Assembly (NCBI GenBank): GCA_913009765.1
Contig: CAJVYT010000178.1
Location: forward strand, 1 to 8,428
DNA from: an uncultured candidate division Zixibacteria bacterium
GTDB lineage: Bacteria; Zixibacteria; MSB-5A5; GN15; FEB-12
DNA length: 8,428 nucleotides
Reading direction: 5' to 3'
Translations under genes and position numbers: made by a program
Shown here: piece by piece, positions 1-7,516 of the stretch
Layout of the letters: each line of letters starts with the position of its first letter
Position numbering within the stretch: the first letter of the stretch is position 1
Notes under the pieces: model-generated
Database searches by the model: none
What the model was told of the DNA's origin: nothing
What the model saw: the letters and a program-made list of their open reading frames with translations, nothing else

Positions 1-57
1 TTATTTAAGTAGCGTGCCAATGTAGATGATATGGTGTTGTTTATGTGTTTTTTTTTT
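1..57. other. Non-genomic read tail beyond the sequencing adapter
   Basis: This stretch lies outside the adapter that follows it. It ends in ten consecutive T (48-57) directly abutting the P7 end of the adapter. Read on the minus strand, the order is insert, adapter, run of A, then low-complexity sequence. That is the pattern produced when an Illumina read passes through a short insert and runs off the end of the adapter. I see no coding frame or motif in it. That it is artefact is an inference from its position; a small chance remains that it is real DNA joined by misassembly. Confidence 0.85.
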
Positions 58-123
58 CAAGCAGAAGACGGCATACGAGATATATCAGTGTGACTGGAGT
101 TCAGACGTGTGCTCTTCCGATCT
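58..123. other. Illumina P7 / TruSeq index adapter (contamination)
   Basis: Bases 58-81 match the 24-nt Illumina P7 flow-cell sequence. Bases 90-123 match the 34-nt TruSeq read-2 primer/adapter, ending in GCTCTTCCGATCT. The eight bases between them (82-89, ATATCAGT) sit exactly where the i7 sample index belongs. The match is recognised from known adapter sequence and appears complete. This is synthetic library sequence left at a contig end, not part of the organism's genome. It should be trimmed together with bases 1-57. Confidence 0.98.
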
Positions 124-588
124 CAGAAGTCCGTTTTCTAAATATGGTAATTGTGCATGAACTATGAGTGTGACATTAATAATATAGCAAACAGCAAACA
201 TAACCACAAAAAGCGGTCGGTGATGTTTCCAGAAGGCAATGATAAAAAACAAAAGACCTAATAGATTGAGTACTATCCCAACATAGTTTGCATTTTTAAG
301 AGATACATCTGTAATTGAAAAGACAATTAAAGATGCAAATGATGTCAGAGAATGTTGAAAAACAGTCCAGCGAGGATAATCAAATGGATCAAAATCATCA
401 AACAATATTTTATTTCGGCTATGGTACACATAATGGTGTGGATCTGTTGAAAGTGACTGACCAATACCGGAATAATGCAAAGGTGGATCATTTTCAATAC
501 CGATTGTCCAAAACAGCCACCCACTAATAAGTATTACAGCTAATAAAAATATGTAAATATGTTTTTGTTTGTTTTTATTATACTTCAT
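124..588 (-). CDS. Probable GT-C-type membrane glycosyltransferase, N-terminal fragment (3' truncated)
   Basis: Only the first 155 native residues are present; the gene is cut at base 124 by the adapter junction. The frame stays open through the adapter to a TGA at 85-87, adding 12 artificial residues (RSEEHTSELQSH) that must not be annotated. The start is ATG at 588, with no clear Shine-Dalgarno. A lysine-rich N-terminus is followed by a membrane helix (about 11-30). Next comes a polar loop (31-75) with D34 shortly after the helix and a DPHHY motif at 49-53. Hydrophobic segments follow at about 76-94, 102-120 and 126-143, ending in PYLENGLL. An acidic residue in a large first loop after TM1 is typical of GT-C enzymes (PMT/ArnT-like), which use polyprenyl-phosphate sugars and act outside the cytoplasmic membrane. 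Full members are usually 450-600 aa, so most of the protein is missing. The family assignment is an inference; a polytopic membrane protein is certain. It follows uvrB on the same strand, 159 nt away. Confidence 0.55.
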
Positions 589-621
589 TTATCAGTTTGT
601 TAAAAATATATTAGAAATAGT

Positions 622-651
622 TTTATATTTCATGTTGTTTTTATCGGACAA
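622..651 (-). promoter_or_regulatory. Candidate sigma70-like promoter for the glycosyltransferase-like gene
   Basis: On the minus strand TTGTCC (646-651) and TATAAA (622-627) are separated by 18 nt, about 33 nt upstream of the ATG at 588. The region is extremely AT-rich, so chance matches are likely. No strong terminator is seen between uvrB and this gene, so read-through is also possible. Confidence 0.25.
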
Positions 652-747
652 AATATATAATAAATAACATTAAACCTATATACAATACAACATTAAATAG
701 ACGGAATTAAGCAGATATTTGTTTACAAAACAAAATAATCCTTCTCA

Positions 748-2790
748 CTATTTACCTTTAAGACTTTTCAAATTCTTTTTTAACTCATCAATTTCATCAC
801 GAATAAGCATAGCAGTCTCAAAATCAAGATTTTCAGCAGCATTTTTCATCGCTTTCATCATAAAGACAATCTGGTCTTCTGAGCTCATCATCTCAAAACT
901 GGTTGGCTTCTCAAATGTTTTCTTTTCAATAGTTTTGGAATCAGCAAATTCGGTCGTTCTTAAAATTTCATCACGAGTCTTAAAAATTGTTTCCGGGTCA
1001 ATATTATGTTTCTTGTTATAAGCTAACTGCTTTTCGCGTCTTCGTTCGGTTTCTTCAATAGTTTTCTGCATCGATTTAGTAATTTTATCCGCATACAATA
1101 TAACTTCGCCGTTTTTGTTTCGAGCAGCCCTTCCAACTGTCTGAATCAAAGCACGTGCTGAACGCAAGAAGCCCTCTTTGTCAGCATCTAATATAGCAAC
1201 CAGAGAAACTTCCGGTAAATCAAGACCTTCCCTGAGTAAATTGACCCCAATGAGAACATCAAATTCTCCTAACCGCAAATCCCGAATTATCTCAGTGCGG
1301 TCTATTGACTTAACCTCAGAATGTAAATATCTGACCCGTACTCCCATTTTATTAAAATAATCACATAAATCTTCAGACATTCTTTTTGTAAGAGTTGTCA
1401 CTAACACCCGTTCGCCTTTGGCAGCTCTTATATTTACCTGTTCTAACAAATCATCAACTTGCGTTGCTAATGGTTTTACTGTTATTTTTGGATCTAACAA
1501 TCCGGTAGGTCGAATAACCTGTTCAACTATGACGCCGTTTGATGCCTCCAATTCAAAATCTGCAGGTGTAGCAGAAATATAGATTGTTTGATTTTGCATA
1601 GACTCAAATTCTTCAAAATAGACAGGACGGTTATCAAGTGCCGACGGCAGCCTGAACCCGTGAGCAACAAGCGTTTCTTTACGGCTTCTATCCCCTGCAA
1701 ACATTCCCCGAACTTGCGGAATAGACTGATGCGACTCATCCATTATCGTGATAAAATCGTCAGGGAAAAAATCAATGAGTGTAAACGGACGCTCTCCCTC
1801 TTTACGACCTGTCAAATGACGGGAATAATTCTCAACCCCGGAGCAGTACCCAATCTCTTTGAGCATTTCCAAATCATATTTTGTACGGCTTTCAATCCGT
1901 TGTGCTTCCAAAAGTTTATCTTCTTTAACAAAATTTTGTACCGTTTCTTTTAATTCTGACTGAATAAGTTTGATAGCTGATTTCAACTGGTCTTTTGATG
2001 TAATAAAATGTTTGGCTGGATATATAGAAATTTTATCCCGCTCTTTTAAAATTTCACCGGTTAAAGGATCAATTTCTGAAATTCGTTCGACTTCATCTCC
2101 ATAAAATTCTATCCGAAAAGCATGTTCATGATATGACGGAATCAACTCAATAGTATCACCTCGTACACGGAAATTTCCACGAGTAAATGAAATATCATTA
2201 CGGTTATAGTGAATCTGAATCAGATTCCGAATCATCTCATCGCGGTCAATCTCTAAGCCGTTCACAACAGTAATCATCTGTTCTTTATATGCCTCCGGTG
2301 ACCCCAGACCATAAATACATGAAACCGAAGCAACAATAATAACATCATCACGTTCTAAAAGCGAAGATGTCGCCCGTAATCTGAGCCTGTCTATATCATC
2401 ATTTATAGCAGTATCTTTTTCGATAAACGTATCAGTGGTCGGCACATATGCCTCCGGTTGATAGTAATCGTAATAACTGATAAAAAACTCAACAGCATTA
2501 TTTGGGAAAAACGCTTTTAACTCACCATAAAGTTGTGCCGCTAATGTTTTATTATGCGACATCACCAAAGCCGGTCGACCGGTTTTGGCTATCACATTTG
2601 CAATTGTAAAGGTTTTTCCGGAACCGGTCACTCCTAAAAGAGTTTGGTGTTTATCACCCCGAGCCAAACCTTCGCATAGCTGTTTTATTGCTTCAGGCTG
2701 GTCACCTTTTGGCTCAAATTTGGAATGCAGATCAAACTTAGCACGAGGAATGCCTGTCTTCGCATCTTTTTTTGTTGTCATTTCACTCAT
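748..2790 (-). CDS. uvrB: UvrABC excinuclease subunit B
   Basis: UvrB is the damage-verifying helicase-like subunit of bacterial nucleotide excision repair. UvrA loads it on DNA and it recruits UvrC for incision. The 680-aa product has the usual family length. Visible landmarks are the FEPKGDQP N-terminal signature (25-32), Walker A GVTGSGKT (53-60) and the tyrosine-rich beta-hairpin [10 protein letters not shown] (106-115), which inserts between the DNA strands. Also present are the helicase motif II box DESH (351-354), motif [10 protein letters not shown] (550-557) and a C-terminal UVR coiled-coil domain (about 636-675) that contacts UvrC. The frame can be extended four codons to a TTG at 2802, but ATG at 2790 is preferred because GGAG lies 6 nt before it. 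A third option is the ATG at 2781. The stop is TAG. The gene is divergent from rplU across a 237-nt gap. uvrA and uvrC are not in the window. I see no E. coli-type LexA box upstream. Confidence 0.97.
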   Translation of the reverse strand: MSEMTTKKDAKTGIPRAKFDLHSKFEPKGDQPEAIKQLCEGLARGDKHQTLLGVTGSGKTFTIANVIAKTGRPALVMSHNKTLAAQLYGELKAFFPNNAVEFFISYYDYYQPEAYVPTTDTFIEKDTAINDDIDRLRLRATSSLLERDDVIIVASVSCIYGLGSPEAYKEQMITVVNGLEIDRDEMIRNLIQIHYNRNDISFTRGNFRVRGDTIELIPSYHEHAFRIEFYGDEVERISEIDPLTGEILKERDKISIYPAKHFITSKDQLKSAIKLIQSELKETVQNFVKEDKLLEAQRIESRTKYDLEMLKEIGYCSGVENYSRHLTGRKEGERPFTLIDFFPDDFITIMDESHQSIPQVRGMFAGDRSRKETLVAHGFRLPSALDNRPVYFEEFESMQNQTIYISATPADFELEASNGVIVEQVIRPTGLLDPKITVKPLATQVDDLLEQVNIRAAKGERVLVTTLTKRMSEDLCDYFNKMGVRVRYLHSEVKSIDRTEIIRDLRLGEFDVLIGVNLLREGLDLPEVSLVAILDADKEGFLRSARALIQTVGRAARNKNGEVILYADKITKSMQKTIEETERRREKQLAYNKKHNIDPETIFKTRDEILRTTEFADSKTIEKKTFEKPTSFEMMSSEDQIVFMMKAMKNAAENLDFETAMLIRDEIDELKKNLKSLKGK

Positions 2791-2796
2791 TTCCGG

Positions 2797-2800
2797 CTCC
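2797..2800 (-). promoter_or_regulatory. Shine-Dalgarno deciding the uvrB start
   Basis: GGAG on the minus strand lies 6 nt before the ATG at 2790. It falls inside the coding sequence if the upstream TTG (2802) were used as start. This favours the 680-aa over the 684-aa form of UvrB. Confidence 0.6.
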
Positions 2801-2801
2801 A

Positions 2802-2830
2802 AATATATCCAAAAAGCTCATCGGTGGCAA
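2802..2830 (-). promoter_or_regulatory. Candidate sigma70-like promoter of uvrB
   Basis: On the minus strand TTGCCA (2825-2830) and TATATT (2802-2807) each match the consensus at five of six positions and have an ideal 17-nt spacer. The caveat is position: transcription would begin near base 2795. That leaves about 5 nt before the ATG at 2790 and would exclude the GGAG ribosome site. Either the transcript is nearly leaderless, translation starts at the ATG at 2781, or the match is fortuitous. Confidence 0.35.
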
Positions 2831-2943
2831 TCACAAATGGTTATTTTTCATGATTTTAAGAAAAATTATGGAACCGCACCGCCATTCTTTAGTTTAAATG
2901 ATGAAATTATCGCAAAGTTCCTTAATAAATAGGAAAATTTGCC

Positions 2944-2973
2944 TTGACTTAAACGGAGATTTTATTACTTTTT
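2944..2973 (+). promoter_or_regulatory. Candidate promoter of the rplU-bamA-skp-lpxD cluster
   Basis: TTGACT (2944-2949) is a good -35 element. No classical TATAAT follows at 16-18 nt. TACTTTTT (2966-2973) lies 19 nt after the TTG and is one mismatch from the Bacteroidetes -7 element TAnnTTTG at the -33/-7 distance used in that phylum. The position, about 55 nt before the rplU SD-start region, is sensible. The call rests on short AT-rich matches only. Confidence 0.35.
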
Positions 2974-3027
2974 ACAGCTTAACTTTATGTAAATAAGTAA
3001 TTTCTATATTGAGAGGACATATTAAAT

Positions 3028-3342
3028 ATGTACGCTGTATTTCAAATTTCAGGTTTTCAATACTCAGCCCAAGAAGGTGAAGTATTACAGATTCCATTGC
3101 AAGATGCAAAACAAGGTGATAAAATCGACATAAGTGAAGTGTTACTTGTGAAAAACAATGATGATGCAATAGTCGGAACACCTTTTGTTGAAAATGCAAA
3201 AGTAGAAGCAGAAGTTCTCGGTCACGGAAAAAACGACAAAGTATTAATTTATAAATACAAACGTCGTACAAAATACCGTCGCCGTCAAGGTCACCGTCAA
3301 GATTATAGCGAAATCAAAATAAATAAAATTGTAACTGCGTAA
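3028..3342 (+). CDS. rplU: 50S ribosomal protein L21
   Basis: L21 is a 23S rRNA-binding protein of the large ribosomal subunit. The 104-residue product has the normal length. It opens with the family's start MYAVFQISGFQY and carries the VLL region and the basic C-terminal signature KYKRRTKYRRRQGHRQ (about 78-93), which binds rRNA. The start at ATG 3028 is fixed by homology. A GAGAGG Shine-Dalgarno at 3011-3016 sits 11 nt upstream, rather far. The stop is only 6 nt before bamA, so the two are probably translationally coupled. In most bacteria rplU is followed by rpmA (L27). Here no rpmA fits between rplU and bamA, so L27 must be encoded elsewhere. Confidence 0.97.
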   Translation: MYAVFQISGFQYSAQEGEVLQIPLQDAKQGDKIDISEVLLVKNNDDAIVGTPFVENAKVEAEVLGHGKNDKVLIYKYKRRTKYRRRQGHRQDYSEIKINKIVTA

Positions 3343-3348
3343 TAAACG

Positions 3349-5934
3349 ATGACAAAGATCAGGGCACGGATAGCTCTTTTTGTATTACTTTTTATTGTAT
3401 GCTTTGTACCGGTTGTCAATGCACAATCTGACTACAAAGTTGTAGAGATTGTTGTCGAGGGCAACCATGTTGCCTCTCGCTCTCTTATCTTAGGTGTCTC
3501 AGCTATTGATTTAGGTTCCCCCCTATCTCCCACGTCAACAACCGAAACTATTCGGCGTTTATATGCTCTCGGTATTTTTTCAAATATAACAATCGAAGCC
3601 GAAATTGTTACAGGCGGGTTGAAAGTGTATATCGTAGTAAAAGAACTGCCCAAACTTGCCGGTATCGAATTCAAAGGAAACAAAAAAATAGATTCCGATG
3701 AATTAAAAGACAAAATAGGGCTGGGCGTAGGCGGATATATTTCTCCTTTTTTGATGAGCAAAAAGAAAAATGAAATATTAGACATCTACGGTAACAAAGG
3801 ATATTTCCAAGCAGAAGTAAAATCCGAGCTTGAGTATTCCGATGACTCAACATCTGCCATATTACGCTATATCATTAAAGAAAAATCAAAAGTCAAAGTA
3901 GAGAAAGTCATTCTCACCGGTACTGAACGAGTAAACCCTCATGACATTATCAAAAAAATGCGTAACCGCAAGCGAGGTTTCTTGAAAAGCTCCGATTTTG
4001 CCAAAGACAAATATGAAGAAGATTTAGAAAAAATAATCACAGAGTTTCATAAATTGGGATACATTGATGCCTATCTTATTTCTGACTCTTCTACTATTGA
4101 CACCACTACCAATAGAATGAAAATTTATCTGCAAGTCTATGAGGGACCACAGTATTATTTTGGCAAAGCTACTTTTACCCATATTGAAAAAATGCCTGAA
4201 AAATATCTCAAGAAGAAAATCAAATATAATGAGGGCGAGATATTTAACATGGAAAAATACCAATCCTCTCTTGAAGAAATCTATTCCGCCTATTATGACA
4301 TTGGACATCTGCATATTCGCCTTATTGATGAGCGGACAACCCGTGATGACTCTTTGATAGATATAAACTATGACATAACCGAAGGTCTACCCTCTACAAT
4401 TAATTTAGTAAACATTATAGGTAACACAAAAACAAAAGACAAAGTTATCCGTCGGGAACTATCAGCTTTGCCGGGGCAAAAATTTAACCGTGAACTTTTG
4501 ATTCGTTCGGTTCGTGATGCGATGGCACTTAATTTCTTCACCAATGTAAATCCGGTACCTCGTAATTTACCAAATGGTGATGTTGATATTGAGTTTCAAA
4601 TTGAAGAAAAACAAACTGCTCAGGCATCGGCAGGTGCAGGTTATAATAGCACAGATAAGTTAGTTGGAAACTTAGGAATTGGAATTCCCAACTTCAGGGG
4701 TATGGGGCAAAACCTCTCCTTTAGCACTGACTTTGGAAGCAGACGGAATTCTTTTTCTGTATCTTTTACCGAACCATGGCTCTATGGCAGACCGACTCTT
4801 TTTGGAACTGACATATACTCATCTAAACGTCAATGGTTTAGTGACTACACCGAAACCAGACAAGGTGGCTCTGTAAGACTGGGTAAAAGACTACGCTGGC
4901 CTGACAATTTTTTCAGAATATTTGCATCATACCGCTTAGAACGAGACAAATACGAAGATTTCTCTAATAGTTTTATAGCATCTCAGTCATATAAAGATTA
5001 TCATGCCTATCAAGAATTTATAACAACTTACGACACAACGTACTCACAAGATTCATCTTTTACTGTTGATCCAAGATATACGTGGATAAATGAGTACGAT
5101 ACTACTTTTACTGTTAAAGACCCAATTCAACCTTACCAGAATTCAATTTTAACTTATGATGAGCAGTGGAACATAGCATCACGAATATCCTTTACAGTGA
5201 CCCGTGACTCAAGAAACCTTCCGGAATTTGCAACATCCGGTTCTAAGTTTTCCTACTCCTTTGAAAAAACCGGTGGTCTGTTGGGCGGATTTTGGCATTA
5301 CACAAAACATAAGATTTCGTATGCACAATTTATCCCGTTATATAAAAATATAGCTTTAGCGGTCAGGTCACAGTTTGGAGCTATTGTGAGACCAAACGGT
5401 GCAGATTTTGACAATGACAGACACACTCTTTTATCAGACAGATTTACTCCGGGTGGTGTTGCCTATGATGGCGTAGTTCGAGGCTATGACGATGGTTCCT
5501 TGACTCCAGATACTACGATTAAAGCAGGTGCAGATACATTGTATTATTACAATAGTTTTACAGACTCTGCTATGATAATAAACGGTGTATTTGATACTAC
5601 TTTTGCGGACTCTTCAACAATAAATCAATCTGCTGGTGGTCAATATACCCGTGTTCGGGGTAACTATATGTTTGTATCAAACATAGAGCTGCAAATTCCG
5701 GTTGTCAGCCGTTCAATCTACGGAATTGTCTTTTTTGATGCCGGAAATTCATGGCTGAACTGGACAGATATAAATCCGTTTACTCAACTTTACTCGGCAG
5801 GGGGTGTCGGATTTCGAGTAGCAGTACCCGGAATTGGCACAATAGGGTTTGACTTTGCCAAACCGTTTGATAATATTAGAAATCAGGATAACGGATGGCG
5901 AACGCATTTTCAAATTGGTACAACATTTAAATAG
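3349..5934 (+). CDS. bamA: Outer membrane protein assembly factor BamA (Omp85 family)
   Basis: BamA is the central outer-membrane pore of the BAM complex, which folds and inserts beta-barrel proteins. The 861-aa product begins with a signal peptide (hydrophobic core about 8-23, likely cleavage after VVNA at 25). Five POTRA-like periplasmic repeats follow, roughly 30-100, 102-178, 180-268, 269-348 and 350-424. Each has the beta-alpha-alpha-beta pattern with a conserved G-N or G-x glycine turn and a helix ending in G-Y/F. Residues 425-861 form the barrel. It includes the VRGY motif (710-713) of the loop-6 lock and a C-terminal strand ending in an aromatic-rich signature (GTTFK). Two acidic, Thr/Tyr-rich stretches containing DTT triplets (about 555-600 and 720-765) look like long extracellular loop insertions. 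There is no obvious Shine-Dalgarno; the start lies 6 nt after the rplU stop, which suggests coupling. skp follows 31 nt later. Confidence 0.96.
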   Translation: MTKIRARIALFVLLFIVCFVPVVNAQSDYKVVEIVVEGNHVASRSLILGVSAIDLGSPLSPTSTTETIRRLYALGIFSNITIEAEIVTGGLKVYIVVKELPKLAGIEFKGNKKIDSDELKDKIGLGVGGYISPFLMSKKKNEILDIYGNKGYFQAEVKSELEYSDDSTSAILRYIIKEKSKVKVEKVILTGTERVNPHDIIKKMRNRKRGFLKSSDFAKDKYEEDLEKIITEFHKLGYIDAYLISDSSTIDTTTNRMKIYLQVYEGPQYYFGKATFTHIEKMPEKYLKKKIKYNEGEIFNMEKYQSSLEEIYSAYYDIGHLHIRLIDERTTRDDSLIDINYDITEGLPSTINLVNIIGNTKTKDKVIRRELSALPGQKFNRELLIRSVRDAMALNFFTNVNPVPRNLPNGDVDIEFQIEEKQTAQASAGAGYNSTDKLVGNLGIGIPNFRGMGQNLSFSTDFGSRRNSFSVSFTEPWLYGRPTLFGTDIYSSKRQWFSDYTETRQGGSVRLGKRLRWPDNFFRIFASYRLERDKYEDFSNSFIASQSYKDYHAYQEFITTYDTTYSQDSSFTVDPRYTWINEYDTTFTVKDPIQPYQNSILTYDEQWNIASRISFTVTRDSRNLPEFATSGSKFSYSFEKTGGLLGGFWHYTKHKISYAQFIPLYKNIALAVRSQFGAIVRPNGADFDNDRHTLLSDRFTPGGVAYDGVVRGYDDGSLTPDTTIKAGADTLYYYNSFTDSAMIINGVFDTTFADSSTINQSAGGQYTRVRGNYMFVSNIELQIPVVSRSIYGIVFFDAGNSWLNWTDINPFTQLYSAGGVGFRVAVPGIGTIGFDFAKPFDNIRNQDNGWRTHFQIGTTFK

Positions 5935-5965
5935 AATTACAAATTGATAAAATAAGAGGTTTTCA

Positions 5966-6508
5966 ATGCAACAACTTACAAGAATTATTTCCACCACTTT
6001 ATTTGCTCTCACGCTTTTTTCTTTTTGTGCAAAAGGTATCAACGCCCAATCTATAAAAATTGGCTACGTTGACGACCAAAAAATCTTACAAGTGAATAAA
6101 GCATGGCAAACAGCCCAGGAAGATTGGGGTATCGAATCCAAAGCATGGCAGGATGAAGCTCAAGCGAAACAAACAGAGATTCAAGAACTTGCAGCGGAAT
6201 ACGATAAACAAAAACTAATTCTTTCAGATGAAAAACGTAAAGAAAAAGAAGCAGCTATTCGAGCAAAACAAGAATCTTTAGATATGTATACCCGTAAAAT
6301 TTTTGGTCCCGGTGGTACAGCTGAAAAAAAACAAGACCAGCTTACCCGACCTATTTTGGAAAATGTCACAAAAGCTATTGAAGCAGTTGCCATTGAAGGT
6401 AACTACGATGTTGTTTTTACTGTCGCAGGTTCAGGCTTAGGATACATCAAAGAGACATACGACATAACCCAAAAGGTTATTGATTATCTTGCCACAAACG
6501 AACAGTAA
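5966..6508 (+). CDS. skp: Periplasmic OmpH/Skp-family chaperone
   Basis: Skp/OmpH proteins form trimeric 'jellyfish' cages in the periplasm that hold unfolded outer-membrane proteins for delivery to BamA. The 180-aa product has an N-terminal signal peptide (hydrophobic about 7-20, likely cleavage after GINA at 27). The mature protein starts with the strand [12 protein letters not shown] typical of the family. Long, charged, coiled-coil-forming helices rich in K, E, Q and A follow (about 45-125), and then a C-terminal strand-helix segment (NYDVVFTV... VIDYL) that closes the trimer body. A Shine-Dalgarno AGAGG (5955-5959) lies 6 nt before the ATG. The position between bamA and lpxD is the classic arrangement. 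Its last 29 nt overlap the annotated lpxD start. A Cys at 21 lacks a lipobox context, so I treat the leader as type I rather than lipoprotein. Confidence 0.93.
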   Translation: MQQLTRIISTTLFALTLFSFCAKGINAQSIKIGYVDDQKILQVNKAWQTAQEDWGIESKAWQDEAQAKQTEIQELAAEYDKQKLILSDEKRKEKEAAIRAKQESLDMYTRKIFGPGGTAEKKQDQLTRPILENVTKAIEAVAIEGNYDVVFTVAGSGLGYIKETYDITQKVIDYLATNEQ

Positions 6509-7514
6509 AAAATCTTATACACTCAGTGAGTTAGCCGAAACAATCGGCGGTAAAGTAGATGGAGACGGCAGCTTAGTTATTCACTCAGCTGCCCCTATCG
6601 AAACTGCATCAAATGGTGATATAACTTTTATCGCCAATGAAAAATATCTCAAACATCTCAATACAACAGAAGCATCAGCGATTATCTTAGATGAACAAGT
6701 TGCGGCATCAAATCTTTCTATTATTCGCCACAACAATCCATATTTAGCATTTGCATTAGTTTTGGATATTCTGTATCCCGAACTTCCCGATGTAAATTCA
6801 GGTATTGCAAAATCTGCAATTATTGAAAAAAATACTACGATTGATTCCACCGCCCGAATTGGAGAACTCTGCCATATTCGCTCACTTTCAAAAATTGGAA
6901 AGCAAACTCGCTTGATTTCGTCTGTCTTTATTGGTAAAAATGTTGTTATAGGCGACAACTGCATTCTGTATCCAGGAGTACGAATTATGGATGACTGTCA
7001 AATTGGAAACAATGTTATTATCCACGCATCAACTGTAATCGGATCCGACGGATTTGGATATGCAGAATCAGAGCTTGGTCTCAAAAAAATAAAACAAATC
7101 GGAAATGTTGTTATCGAAGATAATGTTGAATTCGGCTCTAACTGTTCTGTTGACCGCGGTGCTTTAGGACCGACTGTTATCGGCATGGGGACAAAAATAG
7201 ACAACCTTGTACAGATAGCTCATAATGTCCGAATTGGACGACATGCTATTATAGTAGCTCAAGCAGGAGTAGCAGGCTCAACAATAATCGGCAATGGGGT
7301 TGTACTGGCAGGACAGGTTGGTGTTGCCGGTCATTTAGAAATCGGTGACGGTGCCATGGCAGGAGGACAATCAGGAGTCATTAAATCTGTTAAAGCCGGA
7401 ACAAAAGTATTCGGTACACCTGCCAGAGAAATAATGAAATCAAAACGGATTGAAGCTCTGCTCAACCGTCTGCCCGAAATGCTCAAACGTATTAAAAAAC
7501 TTGAAGAAAAATAA
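6480..7514 (+). CDS. lpxD: UDP-3-O-acylglucosamine N-acyltransferase LpxD
   Basis: LpxD transfers an acyl chain from acyl-carrier protein to the 2-amine of UDP-3-O-acylglucosamine, the third step of lipid A synthesis, in the cytoplasm. The N-terminal uridine-binding domain carries [12 protein letters not shown] (13-24), followed by SAAPIETA and [10 protein letters not shown]. From about residue 110 onward there are many isoleucine-led hexapeptide repeats forming a left-handed beta-helix. The catalytic histidine is H248 in the QIAHN motif (counted from the TTG), with the SDGFGY substrate loop before it. A charged C-terminal helix (about 318-344) closes the trimer. The length of 344 aa is normal. 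No ATG is available near the conserved N-terminus. TTG at 6480 is used here, TTG at 6489 is an alternative three codons in, and AAAGG (6472-6476) precedes both. The gene overlaps skp by 29 nt or 20 nt, implying translational coupling. Confidence 0.96.
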   Translation: MIILPQTNSKKSYTLSELAETIGGKVDGDGSLVIHSAAPIETASNGDITFIANEKYLKHLNTTEASAIILDEQVAASNLSIIRHNNPYLAFALVLDILYPELPDVNSGIAKSAIIEKNTTIDSTARIGELCHIRSLSKIGKQTRLISSVFIGKNVVIGDNCILYPGVRIMDDCQIGNNVIIHASTVIGSDGFGYAESELGLKKIKQIGNVVIEDNVEFGSNCSVDRGALGPTVIGMGTKIDNLVQIAHNVRIGRHAIIVAQAGVAGSTIIGNGVVLAGQVGVAGHLEIGDGAMAGGQSGVIKSVKAGTKVFGTPAREIMKSKRIEALLNRLPEMLKRIKKLEEK

Positions 7515-7516
7515 TA

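Noticed and set aside
315..527. Plus-strand 70-codon open frame opposite the glycosyltransferase-like gene.
   Set aside because: It lies antisense to a frame with clear membrane-protein character. It has no Shine-Dalgarno and no recognisable motif.
529..543. A shared 14-base string, AGTATTACAGCTAA, occurs here and again near 8000-8015, suggesting a dispersed repeat.
   Set aside because: Both copies encode the same hydrophobic LAVIL membrane-helix segment on the minus strand in two different membrane proteins. The similarity does not extend beyond about 15 bases, so chance plus similar composition explains it.
718..734. Inverted repeat TTTGTTT-ACA-AAACAAA downstream of uvrB as a terminator.
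   Set aside because: The stem is almost entirely A-T, with a 3-nt loop and no clean U tract on the minus strand. It would be too unstable to call a terminator in such AT-rich sequence.
2585..2932. Plus-strand 115-codon open frame overlapping the 5' end of uvrB.
   Set aside because: It is mostly antisense to the conserved UvrB N-terminus including Walker A, and its composition reflects that shadow.
2791..3027. Possible structured L21 leader or riboswitch in the uvrB-rplU gap.
   Set aside because: No known riboswitch core or convincing paired element could be traced by eye. The gap is AT-rich and is adequately explained by divergent promoters.
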